Shown: positions 38,893 through 51,159 of the stretch, one piece after another
Layout: each line of letters begins with the position of its first letter
How positions within the stretch are numbered: the stretch's first letter is position 1
From: Hevea brasiliensis
Lineage: Eukaryota > Streptophyta > Magnoliopsida > Malpighiales > Euphorbiaceae
Assembly: GCF_030052815.1 (NCBI RefSeq)
Contig: NC_079497.1
Span: 16,258,258-16,322,257, forward strand
Direction of reading: 5' to 3'
DNA: 64,000 nt
Made by a program: the position numbers and the translations under genes
The notes under the pieces: model-generated
Told to the model about the DNA's origin: nothing
Database searches by the model: none
Seen by the model: the letters and a program-made list of their open reading frames with translations, nothing else

Positions 38893-40589
38893 GGATTTAA
38901 ACAAGTTGGGTGTAAATGGGTCTTTAAGACCAAGCACGACTTGAATGGCAAAATCAAACGATATAAAGTAAGACTTGTTGCCAAGGGTTATACTCAGAAG
39001 AATGGTATTGACCATAAAGAAACATTTTCACTAGTCTCAAAGAAAGACTCATTAAGAATTATTATGGCATTGGTGGCTCATTATGACTTAGAGTTGCACC
39101 AAATAGATGTGAAAACAGCCTTTCTAAATGAAGAAAATGAAGAGGAAGTTTATATGGACCAACCTAAAGGTTTCTCAGTTGAAGAAAAAGGTCATATGGT
39201 GTGTAAACTTAAGAAATCAATATACATACTTAAGTAAGCTTCCCACCAGTGGTATATTAAGTTTAATGATACCATAAAGTCTTTTGATTTAAAGAAAAAG
39301 TCATTAATCAATGTATATATATCTCAAGATCAGTGGGAGTATGTTTATTTCTTAATTTTGTATGTTGATGATATCTTGTTTGCTGCAAATGATTTGGGCA
39401 TATTACGTGAGACTAAAGATTTTCTCTCAATGAATTTTGAAATGAAAGATATGGGAGAGGTATCTTTTGTGATTAGAATAGAAATATTCCGTAATAAATC
39501 ACAAGTACTGTCGGGATTGTCTCAGAAAGCCTATATTGATAAAATTCTAGAGAGATTTAATATGCATAAATGTTCAGCAGGAATTGCACCCATACAAAAA
39601 TGGGACAAATTCAGTCTCAATCAATGTCCAAAGAATGATGTGGAATGTAAAGAAATGGAATCAATTCCTTATGCTTCAATTGTGGACAATTTAATGTATG
39701 CTTAAACCTGTACAATTCTTTATCCTAGAATTGATAACTAGAAAGCTGCAAAGAAAGTTTTATGGTACCTGCAATGAACTAAAGATTTCATGCTCAATTA
39801 CAGGATATCTAATCATTTAGAAGTGATTGGATATTCATATTCAGATTTAGCTAGATGTGTTGACAATAAAATTTTATTTTGGCTACTTGTTCTTATTAGT
39901 TGAAGGAACAGTATTATGGAAAAATGCCGAGAAATCATCTGTCATTATTTCATCCATTACGAAAGCAAAATTTATGGCATGTTTTTAAGCTATAATTCAT
40001 GCATTATGGATACAAAATTTTATCTCTGGACTTCAGGTAGTCGACACTATTAGCAAGCCACTGAGAATTCATTCTGATAATTCCATAATAGTATTTTTTC
40101 CATGAACGACAAATTTGCCAAAGGTACCAAGCATATGAAATTAAAGTATTTTGTTGTTAAAGAGAAAGTTCAGAAATAAAGAGTGTCTATTGAGCATAAT
40201 AATATTGATCTCATGATAGCAAATCCGTTGATTAAGTATTCACAACCTAAGACATTTGAAGAATATTTTCTTATAATGGGTCTTGATTGTATTAATGTAT
40301 AATATATTGGCTTTTACACTCTAAGCTCATTGATGTGTTTCTAATATACATTGAAATGTTTCCTATTTCTCATGATTGTGTACACATAATATTTTGAGTG
40401 AATGATAACAGGAAAAGTCTTTGGAGGCGTTATTGTAGACCATGATGTGATAAACATATATTATGTACCTACTATGGTAAGTTGCTAGTATTGTGGTATA
40501 TGGAAGGAAGTATGTGATTAAACAATGTACAATTGCCATAACTCATACTTAGTAATTTATTATAGGAAGATAATTATGAAGTACATTAT
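38893..40589 (+). repeat. Tandem unit 2
   Basis: It starts GGATTTAAACAAGTTGGGTG and is 1697 bp. It codes for RT pieces at 38941-39237 and 39358-39705 (YVDDILFAANDLG) and RNase H remnants. It shares SIPYASIV with unit 3, where unit 1 has SKNPYASIV, so units 2 and 3 are closer to each other. Confidence 0.9.
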
Positions 40590-42441
40590 GGATCTAAACG
40601 AGTTGAGTGTAAATGGGTCTTTAAGACCAAGCGTGACTCGAATGGCAAAATCAAACGATATAAAGCAAGACTTGTTGCCAAGGGTTATACTCAGAAGGAT
40701 GGTGTTGACCATAAAGAAACATTTTCGCTAGTCTCAAAGAAAGACTCACTAAGAATTATCTTGGCATTAGTGGCTCATTATGACTTAGAGTTGCACCAAA
40801 TAGATGTGAAAATAGCCTTTCTAAATGAAGAACTTGAAGAGGAAGTTTATATGGACCAACCTAAAGAGTTTCTCAGTTGTAAAAAAAGGCCATATGGTGT
40901 GTAAACTTAAGAAATCAATAAACATACTTAAGTAAGCTTCCCACCAGTGGTATATTAAGTTTAATTATACCATAAAGTCTTTTGATTTAAAGAAAAAGTC
41001 ATTAATCGATGTATATATATCTTAAGATCAATGGGAGTATGTTTATTTTCTTAATTCTATATGTTGATGATATTTTGTTTGCTGCAAATGATTTGGGCAT
41101 ATTACGTGAGACTAAAGATTTTCTCTCAATGAATTTTGAAATGAAAGATATGGGAGAGGCATCTTTTGTGATTAGAATAGAAATATTCCGTAATAGATCA
41201 CAAGTACTATTGGGATTGTCTCAGAAAGCCTATATCGATAAAATTCTAGAGAGATTTAATATGCATAAATGTTCAGCAAGAATTGCTCCCATACAAAAAT
41301 GGGATAAATTCAGTCTCAATCAATGTCCAAAGAATGATGTGGAACGTAAAGAAATGGAATCAATTCCTTATGCTTCAATTGTGAATAATTTAATGCATGC
41401 TTAAACCTGTACAATTCTTTATCCTGGAATTGATAACTAGAAAGCTACAAAGAAAGTTTTATGGTACCTGTAATGAACTAAAGATTTCATGCTCACTTAC
41501 AGGATATATAATCATTTAGAAGTGAATGGATATTCATATTCAGATTTAGCTGGATGTGTTGACAATAAAATTTTATTTTGGCTACTTGTTCTTATTAGTT
41601 GAACGAAAAGTATTGTGGAAAAATGTCAAAAAATAGTCTGTCATTATTTCATCCATTATGTAAGAAAAATTTATGACATGTTTTTAAGTTATAATTCATA
41701 CATTATGGATGCGGAATTTTATCTCAAGACTTGAGGTAGTCGCCACCATTAGCAAGCCCACCACAAAAAAAAAGGCCATCTGCAACGAAAAAATCCGTCG
41801 CAGATGGGCTAGTTTCCGTCGTAAAAGATTTTAACAACTAATTTATGACAGATAAGTTTTCGTCGCTAAAAGACTCGTTAGAAAATTTTGTGACCAAAAT
41901 TGCTAGCTGTCGCTAATATTTAGCGACGAAATATGCCGTTACTAATATAAATGAAATAGAGAGGAATTTTCACGACGAAATATGTCGTCAGAAAATGTCG
42001 TCGCTAATTCGTCACAAATCTGTGTCTAATTTTGTCACTAAATTCGTCGCTAAAGTTATATGATCAGTCGATAATGCATAAATAATTTTTAAAATTTTAA
42101 ATAATTTTAAAATTTCGTCACTAATTCGTCCCAAATCTGTCAAAAAAGTAACATTATTTATTATTAAATTTATTATTTTTTAATTATTCTGTTATTCCTA
42201 TAGAACAAATTAATAAAAAAAATCCATAAATAAATACAATATATTAATTATGATTTTTCTAATCAACATAATTAAAATGCATATATTAATAAAGTTGTAA
42301 AATAATCCATACAAAGTAGCTAATATTAACAAAATGTAAGTTAAAATACAATCATATTCAGAAAAAGTACTATTAATATTCCACACATAATAATATCATT
42401 AAACGGAAACATAAATAGCATAATCAATTATCTAGATTATC

Positions 42442-43502
42442 CTATGGATTTGTGGAATCTGAAGCGGTTGGCTGTGAAGATGTTGGAAACTGAGTACCAC
42501 TTGTAGTCTTTAACTCCTTTCGCACCTGATCAAGCATTTTAGCCATCATCTCTGCCCTCATTCGTGATGCTTTTTCTTTTATAAGTTGCTGAATTTCCTC
42601 TTGTGTCATCGCAGGCTGAGAAGATGACCCAGGATAAGCAGATGTGCATAATTGGGAGGTAGATGATCCACTTGTTTGAGATTTTGTAGAAGACCCAAAA
42701 CCATACACCCTTCCTTTATTAAAGCCTCCAGATACTTCTATCCACTTATCCATATCAAATATTGGCATGAATTCAGAATTAGAACCATATTTCTCCACAA
42801 TTGCACTTGTATAATCTTCCTAAACAAATGAAATACAGTAATATCTTATTAAATGAATGGCCAACACACATAACCTTACATTATAGTCCAATACAACTTA
42901 ATGACAATGAAAATAAATTGGAAAAATATTGTGGTAAAATTAATATTTTCAAAGAAACTTACATCGACCCGTCGTGATTTGCCATCAATGAATACACCAT
43001 TAGTACCCTTTTTGGTATGAGTTGCTCGAAATACTTCAATCTTATTTGGTGGCCTACCTAACTTCTTTGTCTACAAAATAAAAATTATCATATTGTGTAA
43101 TCAACAAAATACACACTAAAAAATTTTACAACCAACAAAATGCATAACTATAAATAAAAAATAACTTAAATTAAAAAATTATACCAATCGATCCTTATGA
43201 ATCTTAATTTTGATTGAACCACCAGCATGTTTTGTAATTGACCCATCTTTTACTGTCATTTTATTAATCTTAGCAGATTGTGAGTTTTTTCGCCACTCTG
43301 GAGAACTCCAATAAGCAACAAGCTCATTCCACACCTCTGCTTTCATCCAGTTTGGTCCTAGATTGTGCAAATAAGCAATATCACTTTTCTTGTGCTTCAC
43401 TAACATTTCATTCCTGGCTCTGTTAAGAATATCATGGAATCTATCCTTCCCAAGCTTATCCCAAGCAAGATGCACATTCTGCTCTTCAGTTTCATCCCAC
43501 AT
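42442..43502 (-). pseudogene. Plant transposase (Ptta/En/Spm, Transposase_24-like), C-terminal part
   Basis: Three exons with GT-AG borders and open frame: about 43185-43502, 42963-43070 and 42442-42819. Exon 1 has WSSPEWRKNSQSAKINKM and GGSIKIKIHKDRL, exon 2 KKLGRPPNKIEVFRATHTKK, exon 3 DYTSAIVEKYGSNSE and GFNKGRVYGFGSSTKSQT. This order is that of the accessory En/Spm-type protein (PF03004 group) thought to bind subterminal repeats. No stop lies inside. The N-terminus is lost at a deletion junction near 43500, where a 29-bp sequence is repeated in tandem. A DNA-binding remnant may still be produced. Confidence 0.78.
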
Positions 43503-43540
43503 GTAACGACCCTAAAAATTTCATCCCACATGTAACGACC

Positions 43541-44148
43541 CTAAAAACAATTATGACTAATGTGGAAATCTGACATGTAATTTAATAGTTGAGATACAGT
43601 TGATAAGCGTGTATGATTATTGCAACCTTCCCATAAGGGAGTATCAATATCATGTAACAAGCCATAGAAACTTGAAGCATTTGGATTTGGTTCCTCTTGT
43701 TCAAGGCCCATGAAACAATTTTTCACTCCAGCTATATCCTCATCAAAATTCATTGCTTCCATAACCATACTTCTATAATTATTTGTATTGGTTGGTTGAG
43801 TCATATCATCAATCGAAGTACTAGAAGTTGGTAAGAATTAAATTCAGATGTGAAACCTTCACCATGCGCATCCCACTTAGTATATGCCCCAATAAATCCA
43901 AATTTATACAAGTGATAAGTGACATCAATTCTTTGTAGGTATTTCTTGCTCTTACATTTAGAACAAGGACAACGAATCTTGTTATTGGAGACAAGATCTA
44001 CTTGTGCATAGGCAAAATTTAAAAAATACTCCACCCCAACCTTAAATTCAGGATTAAGGAAGCCATTGACATCTAATCGCTTATACATCCAACTACGATC
44101 TACAGACATGATGAATATTTTTTGAAATTCAAACAAAAGTGGAAACAA
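43541..44148 (-). pseudogene. CACTA TNPD N-terminal region, catalytic domain deleted
   Basis: The start near 44109 reads MSVDRSWMYKRLDVNGFLNP, and KIRCPCSKCKSKKYL follows; this is the Transpos_assoc zinc-binding domain of plant TNPD. A frameshift near 43820 leads to MTQPTNTNNYRSMVMEAMNF and then PLWEGCNNHTRLSTVSQLLN, the segment just before the catalytic domain. The frame ends at 43541, where the large DDE transposase domain should start, so the element cannot supply its own transposase. Confidence 0.85.
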
Positions 44149-44326
44149 TAATTAAAAAATAAAAAATAAATTAGCAACAAAAAATTAGAGGATTGATAAT
44201 ATATTTGGATTAACACAAATTAAGCATTCATATTTATATATGTGTGTGTTTGGTGAATTAGGAACTTTTGGTGAAGTAGGAAATTGAAGCAAATCAACTT
44301 ATCACTTAACAAAAGTCTGAGAGAAG

Positions 44327-44491
44327 ATGGGAAGAAAGAAGCTAAGGATATTGAGATTGGAATGCACTAAGGCAAGGCAACTAAAATATTCAAAGAGAAA
44401 AGTTGGAATTTTAAATAAGGCTAGAGAACTTGCCACATTGTGCGATGTTGATCTCTTGCTCCTCATGTTTTTCAAATTAACCCTAAAATAA
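44327..44491 (+). pseudogene. MADS-box exon fragment, MIKC*-like, captured by the CACTA element
   Basis: The 54-residue frame starts MGRKKLRILRLECTKARQLK and continues with YSKRKVGILNKARELATLCD and VDLLLLMFF. It matches the MADS DNA-binding domain over about 50 residues: MGR start, conserved KRK-GI-KA core, LCD. The wording (LCDVD, LLLMF) is closest, from memory, to the AGL30/AGL65 type of MIKC* factors. After LMFF the match ends and a stop follows at 44489-44491, probably in former intron. It is oriented opposite to the transposase pieces. With only a DNA-binding start it would not make a normal factor. Confidence 0.8.
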
Positions 44492-44571
44492 ACTTAATAC
44501 TACTAAGCTAAAATTAGTATGACTGTATATAAGAGTTTTGCTTAAACTTCAATGGGTTTTGGCTGTTGCAG

Positions 44572-44640
44572 AGAATTGAGTACAGTTTTAGAGAGACTGT
44601 CAAATTTGACTGTTGAAGAACAAGAACAAAGGTGTGGAGG
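44572..44640 (+). pseudogene. Possible second exon of the captured MADS gene
   Basis: After GGCTGTTGCAG (a good acceptor) a frame reads ELSTVLERLSNLTVEEQEQR. This resembles the segment after the MADS domain in MIKC* proteins (I-E-E-V-x-x-x-F-x-x-L-x-x-Q-E-R). The spacing of about 80 bases fits a short plant intron. Resemblance is moderate and unsupported by search. A further exon-like piece lies at 44781-44799 between AG and GTAAG. Confidence 0.5.
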
Positions 44641-44659
44641 CAGATTCTGTTTGGTTATT

Positions 44660-47260
44660 GTGTTAATAATTATTTAAAATTGGGGCTAATTAATGAAAAA
44701 ATTTAACATTTTAATGTGTTTAATTTGACATTTTCATTATTCAATTGCTAATTTTTGCGCTTCCTGAATGTATTCAGGAGAATCTACACCATGAAGGTAA
44801 GAAATAAGATTTAACACATTTTGATATTATTTTTCTAATTTTTTTAATATTTTATTTTATTTTATTTCATTTTTTTGAAGTTACTAAAGAAAAAGTACTC
44901 AAAGGCCAACTCAACAGTTGGTATAGGAAACATTTTACTTGACAGGCATAGGTACTTCCAATAACATAAGACTGTGAAGTTTGAAGTTTAAGTGTTAATT
45001 ATATTTAAAAAAATGAAAATAAAAATTAAATTAAAAAAATAAAAATAAAAATAAAAATCTTTTTACTTTATTTATGCATATAATCCATGAAGTTTACTTT
45101 TTTTTTTCCCTCTTACCATGATTTGCAGAGCTGAAGCAGTGAAAGTATTAATTATTAACAACATAATATCACTTACCATAATATTAAGAGAATAAATTTT
45201 GAAGAATGTTAGTTAACAACATAACTAAATCTCAATTTAAACATATTTTTGTTTGATATGAGTATGACTGCCTAGTACCTTGGCATGATGATAGGCACAG
45301 ATAGCAAATTTAAGAACTTCATGATTTTTCAGAATAAAAGTATATTTCCTCCCATTATAAAGCTTTCTGTAATAAGAAATGCATAGACACATCTTTATTT
45401 TTCCTTTGCATGTTAACTCATAAGTACTGCCATCCTGTTTGTTCAATAATCATCTTTCTCATACAGTAGACCTTGAATGGTATTAGATTTGCACATAATG
45501 AAATTCTGATTTCTAGTTTTGAGTTCTTCCACTTCTATTCAAGAATTATCAAGCAAACTTACATGGTGTGAAAAACCAAATACATAGGCCACACTAACTA
45601 GTTTTATGCCAAACAGAGGACCAAATTATATCACTAATATTCATCCAATATACAGTAAAAATGTATAAAACCTACAAAGAGTTATACCGGCAACATTTCA
45701 AGCTCCTCATCATTTAAAAGAAAACCTTATTAATGAAAAGGACGTGTTAAAATGATTAAAAAAAAACATTGCCATAAATCTCATACCTAGCTATTTTTCA
45801 CAATAAATCAGTCACTACTCTGACATAAAACCTTGTTTGGCACTGCATTTTCAGTTGCTCATCAAAGTTGCTTTTTAATTTTTACTTTTTTTTTTTACTG
45901 CTACTGGTGGACAATGATTTGGTGAAAGCTGGAAAATCTAGCTTTTCCAAAAACATGGTCTAACAAGCACAAGCTGCAAAAAGCAGCCTACAAATAGGCC
46001 TTAAATCACCAAATAGGCACATAAAAATTACAAAGCCAACTCAAAAGGAGCCCTCGAGGCTTAACTATAGAACTATGTTTCCTAGCCTCAAGTACTTTTT
46101 TGTTTTTTGAATCAAGCAAATGCCAAAATTAAATTGACTTATCACCATTAAAAAAAAGGCTATTCTTAATAACATAGGGAATGAGATTTTTAAATATAAC
46201 ACAATATATTTCTTAACAAGAAATGTTAAAATGGATGGAAACAACTCTTTGTCTACATTATCTAACATATATCAATAGTTAACAATCATAATAAACAACC
46301 ATATAATGAATGAAAGGAAGAAAGCAATAGCATATTTTGTAATCAAAATTAGTTCACTAAAAATTTTATTTCGCATGCATAGCATGGCCATAATCTTCCT
46401 GTCTACCAATTGAGCTACAATTGAATGAAGCATATCATGTGACTGAAGCAATTGAATTGAATTATAACAGTCAATTTAGATGGTAGTGTGTAAATAAAGA
46501 ACATTAGAAATCACCACTGAATAACTTTGGAACTACTTTAGATGGCACAAGTCCCTATAATATTTACTTCCACTGATTACCAAAAGCCCAATACCCTATA
46601 TGCAATTCCTACTGTATCAGAACAAAAAATGCTTGAACAAGTTTAGTTTGAACAAGTTTCCAGAAAAAAGAAGAGGCTGAATATTATTTAGGATAAAAAC
46701 CCGATTCCTTAAATGCCATTCCAAATACAAGTCAGTTCATCTACAACGGAAAATCTTGAAAACTCCAAACACAGCGTAATATCCATTCTAATATATAATG
46801 GATAATCAAATTCACACAGATCATTCAAGTTAGGCACATTTTTTAATTCCACAACAAAAAAAGCTTAATAGCAAGAGTGCAATCGCAATCATTAGTGAAC
46901 TGGATTATCAAAGAACCAACTCTAAATTGTAGAAGAGAAAACTCCAATGCCTATACAATTTTAATTTAATTAAAAATCAGACTAGTCTAATCTAAAACTA
47001 AAATCAAAACAAAATTAAAACCAACTTATTTACCTGTTAAGCATTGAATCGAGAAGCAGGAACTTGAGAATGACAGTTGGGCTTTGTGCACAATCTACGA
47101 CGGTGACCTGCGATGGCAACGGCTGTGGTGGATTGTCACAAACAGAAAGAGGGAGAACTCCTTACTACCCAGAAAGAGAGAGGAAGATGCGTTTTGAAAG
47201 AAAAGCGATAAAATGTGGTTGTCGACATTAGGGATTTAAGTCTTAAAATCCAAACTTTCT
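44660..47260. other. CACTA internal DNA, nothing assigned
   Basis: 2.6 kb without a supported gene. Short frames at 45237 and 46065 (minus) show no domain. The origin may be captured host DNA, like the MADS fragment beside it, but no further exons could be identified with confidence. Confidence 0.6.
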
Positions 47261-48022
47261 GACAGATTTCTGACGAAAATATTGTCCGTCACAAATTTCA
47301 TTTATAACCCGTCGCTAATTAGTTTAATATTCGTCGCTATTCCCTTAAATTGATACCTGTCACTGATCCGTTGAAAGTCCGTCCCTAAAAGAAATTTTTT
47401 CTGACGGATTTAATTCCGTCGCAAATTTCGCCTCTGAAACAACTATTTTTTTGTGGTGGCCGTGAGAATTCATTCTGATAATTCCGTAATAGTATTTTCT
47501 CCATAAACGACAAATTTGCCAAATGTACTAAGCACATAGAATTAAAGTATTTTGTTGTTAAGGAGAAAGTTCAAAAATAAAGGGTTAATTAAGGGTTCAA
47601 TAGTGTCTATTGAGCATAACATTTGAAGAATATTTTCTTTATAATGAGTCTTGATTGTATTAATGTATAATATATTGGCTTTGACACTCTGAGCTCATTG
47701 ATGTGTTTCTAATATACATTGAAGTGTTTCCTGTTTCTCATGATTGTGTACACATAATATTTTGAGTGAATGATAACAAGAAAAGTCTTTGGAGACGTTA
47801 TTGTAGACCATGATGTGATAAATATATATCCATTATGTACCTATTATGGTAAGTTGCTAGTATTGTGGTATATGGAAGAAAGTATGTGATTAAATAATAT
47901 ACAACTACCGTAACTCATATTTAGTAATTTATTATAGGAAGATAATTATGAAGTACATTATAGAAAGGATTTGTTTATTTTATGCGAGCCTAATATTTTA
48001 ATTATTGTGCCAAGTGGGAGAA

Positions 48023-48546
48023 TGTAAGATTTTGTCCGGTAATTAATATTACTATATGGGCCAAAATCAATTCCTTTAATGTGACCCAATATTAATTGAT
48101 ATTTACTTTAATTAATATAAATCCTAATTATACAAGAATTAATTTAATTAAAGTAAATCATAATTCTAACTGTATAATAATACTTAATGGACATACCATA
48201 TTAAGTATTGGATATATATATATGAGCTGGTCCTCTCTCTACCCATAAGGTTATACACGTTCTCTTTCATAAACTCAGAGATATTAAAGTCATCTCAAGA
48301 AAGTCTTCTATCACTAAATTCTTGTGTGTAAATCAAGAAGGGTCAAAAGGGAGAAATCAATTTATTAAATTAAAGAGTCTCTCTCAATTATTATCATAAT
48401 TCATTTAAAACTCTGTATCATGTACGCTTTCTAGATATGTTAGAATTTATTTGTTCAACATCTATTATTAGGGTGATGATTGAATCTTATATTTATAATT
48501 CACATTATATTTATGATTATTATGATCTATAAAGATTTATTTTACA
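48023..48546 (+). repeat. 3' LTR of the triplicated copia element
   Basis: It starts TGTAAGATTTTGTCC after the purine tract AAGTGGGAGAA and ends TATTTTACA. It is collinear with 33243-33769. Confidence 0.9.
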
Positions 48547-49122
48547 AATGAGAGGTAGTTGAGTGAGTTGTTGAAGGGAAGGAAATAGAGGTCTGCTGTC
48601 GTTGAAACTGCATTGAAGTAGAGTGTGAGGATGATTTTATCGGTGCAAATGGGTTTCGACTCTGTGAAGCAAGTGAATGAGAGATGATGCTGTGTACTAA
48701 GAAGCGAAGACTCGAAGGTGCGTCTGCTTGCGTATGGTCTGTTAATGCAAAGGAACGATCTATGTGTGACTTGGGTGGTGACTGTGCACAGGAGCGTGGA
48801 GATGGGAAATGAGCCCGAATGACGTTAGGTATGTCTATGAGCGTGAGGCAAAATAGTTTTCTGGCGCTGTGAAGGATGGATTAAATGAGGTGGAATTAAT
48901 TGGAAAGCTGTAAGGGGTCTGGTCATGAAGGATTAAGAGTAGTGGGAGAAAAGGAGCAGAACGAAATGGAGGTGAGAGAAGGTCTCTCCTAGAAATGACA
49001 CCTAAGGGGGCAGGATGAAGGTTGTGAGTGACGTCGTTTTCGGTGATGTTGTTTTGCTCAATTGAATTAAAATTGTTATACGTCATTTGGCATTTTAGGT
49101 AAAAAGCCAAAATTTCTAAATT
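48547..49122. mobile_element. Right arm of the possible TIR-bounded element
   Basis: This GC-richer DNA continues the left arm (32853-33242) across the copia insertion. The end at 49064-49122 is an imperfect inverted copy of the left end. Short frames show no known domain. Borders and superfamily are uncertain. Confidence 0.35.
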
Positions 49123-49271
49123 TTAATTTGAGTGATAGATATTTTTTTTTAATTTTAAAAATTTTAATTTAATTATTTAAAATTAAAATATTTAAATAAA
49201 ATAAACAATAAATACAAATATTTGAATTTATTCTGCTAATCGATCTATTCATTCTCTAACTAAAAGGTGGG

Positions 49272-49346
<75 letters not shown>

Positions 49347-51092
49347 AATACATTATATTATATTATATATCACCTAAAATTAAATATTGTAAAGTGATTT
49401 AATACATTTATAATTGAAATTATTAAGAAAAAGTTAAAGGAATGAAAAATAATATTAAATTTAAATAATATATAATAGATAATTATAATTATTATATATT
49501 TTTTGTAATTTCAATTATATGAAATATATAATTATATTAAAATTATACAATATATTTAAAAAATATAATACATGTAATTATTTTTTTAATATAAATTTAA
49601 GACGATGTAGGATATATTTAATTTAATTATTAATAAAAAACTAAAATTTAATTAAAATAATATAATAAATTAAATTCGATCCTTGTAGTTATACACACCC
49701 ATTCTGACCTTCTCATTTCGTTTTTTCAATTCATTCACAATAATCAAAGACTTTTGCACTAATATTATTATACTCGGCCTGAAAATTGATCTAGTAGAGG
49801 CATCTAATTGATATATCAATGAGACCGGTAAGTTATTAAAAATTAATTAAATGTATATGAATTAATTAAATATAATTTCTATTAACATAAATAAATAAAT
49901 ATTATTAATTAAATTTTAATTATTTAAAATCAAACTTTAGCATTTATTAAGTTATATTCATATAAATTTTAGTAGTATTTTTAAATTTTATATAGAAGTA
50001 TTTAAGTGATATAATATATACAAAATTTCTATAAATGTATTGTTATCTTTTTAATATTTATGAAATATTAAGTATATGTTAAAAAATAAATAAATAAATT
50101 ACTTTATGAAATTTATTATATTATTATAAAATAATATATATATTTTAAAAAATTCATAATTATTAAATTAACCTAATTAATTTTGATTTTAAAAATTTTT
50201 TTATAAGGTTTTGAGTTTAATTTTCTCCATCAACAATAAAAAAAAGATATTTTTATTGACTAATTAAATTGGCTGGGTTAACCTAATCACACTGATTTAC
50301 TAATTTAATTGTTAAATTGACCATACTATATTGAGTCATTTTTTTATTTAATTTAATTATAAATTTATACTAATTTAAAAACTAATTCACTAATTTAATC
50401 GGTTAAATAATAACTATGCTTTGCACGACTTACTGCTATATGGAAGGCCATGATGGAGAGCTCCTAAATATAACACGTGTTTGAAGTTACTTGGAATTAG
50501 CCAAAAGACTAAGGCCATATTTGATTAAGAAAATACAGAACCATACAGTAGGATTATTCGGTTCTAGTTCTATTACCGGTCTAATTAAGAATTAGAACCA
50601 AATTCAAACCTTTGGTTTTTGAAATTTTAATGATCATATATGAAATTAAATTTCAATTTCAGTTCTAATTTGATTTTAAATAATTTCGATGCGGCTCTTA
50701 TTCTAGTTTTGATTTCTTTTTATTTTAATTTTTATTCTAATTTTATTTTACATCTCTATTTTACACTCATAAGTACAATATTTTTGAATTCATTTTAAAA
50801 TATAAAATACAATTTTAAATTTTTAATATGAAATAAAAATAATAATATTAATATCAAAACTATATCCATAATAAGAATTTTATATTATCTTGTACATATT
50901 TCTAAATTATATAGACTTTAATTAAAAGATACATATATAATTAAAGATTATTATATGATCATGTGATTTAATCATATAACTAAGGATTATAAGATGATTT
51001 AATATATTTAATAATAAAATTATTTAAAAAGTTTGAAAAATAAAATGTGACATTAAATTATGTGAACTTATAATTAAACACAAATTAAGTTT

Positions 51093-51159
<67 letters not shown>

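Larger units (their letters stand above)
41759..47458 (-). mobile_element. CACTA (En/Spm) transposon, 5.7 kb, non-autonomous
   Basis: Terminal inverted repeats are CACCACAAAAAAA at the left and TTTTTTTGTGGTG at the right. The 3-bp duplication GCC flanks it (41756-41758, 47459-47461), and the interrupted copia sequence is restored when it is removed. Both subterminal zones (about 41775-42140 and 47262-47440) are packed with CGTCGC/GCGACG-type repeats. The termini read CACCA where the family consensus is CACTA. It encodes minus-strand pieces of TNPD and of a Ptta/En/Spm-type protein but lacks the catalytic transposase domain, and it carries a plus-strand MADS-box fragment. Confidence 0.93.
40590..47961 (+). 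repeat. Tandem unit 3, interrupted by the CACTA element
   Basis: It starts GGATCTAAACGAGTTGAGTG. RT pieces lie at 40590-40930 (with a frameshift near 40870) and 41009-41404. The unit is split at 41758 and resumes at 47462 with CGTGAGAATTCATTCTG-like sequence, ending near 47961 where the original downstream sequence and 3' LTR follow. Without the insertion it is about 1.67 kb. Confidence 0.88.
33243..48546 (+). mobile_element. Ty1/copia retrotransposon with internal triplication and a nested CACTA element
   Basis: LTRs of 527 bp (33243-33769) and 524 bp (48023-48546) enclose a primer site, a 1 kb leader, decayed gag, protease and integrase, RT and RNase H. A 1.7 kb block containing RT and RNase H is present three times, and the third copy is split by a 5.7 kb CACTA element. 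Without the extra copies and the CACTA the element would be about 6.2 kb. Flanking bases (AATTG left, AATGA right) are not a clean duplication. LTRs differ by roughly one base in ten by eye, so it is old. Confidence 0.92.

Noticed and set aside
46370..46430. Minus-strand stretch resembling a tRNA D-arm (TAGCTCAATTGGTAGA) next to a U6-snRNA-like ACAGGAAGATTA
   Set aside because: The two resemblances overlap, neither extends to a full tRNA cloverleaf or to U6 ends, and the spacing is wrong for both.
48835..49110. 91-residue minus-strand frame
   Set aside because: No recognised domain; it runs into the inverted end of the possible transposon and is likely chance.
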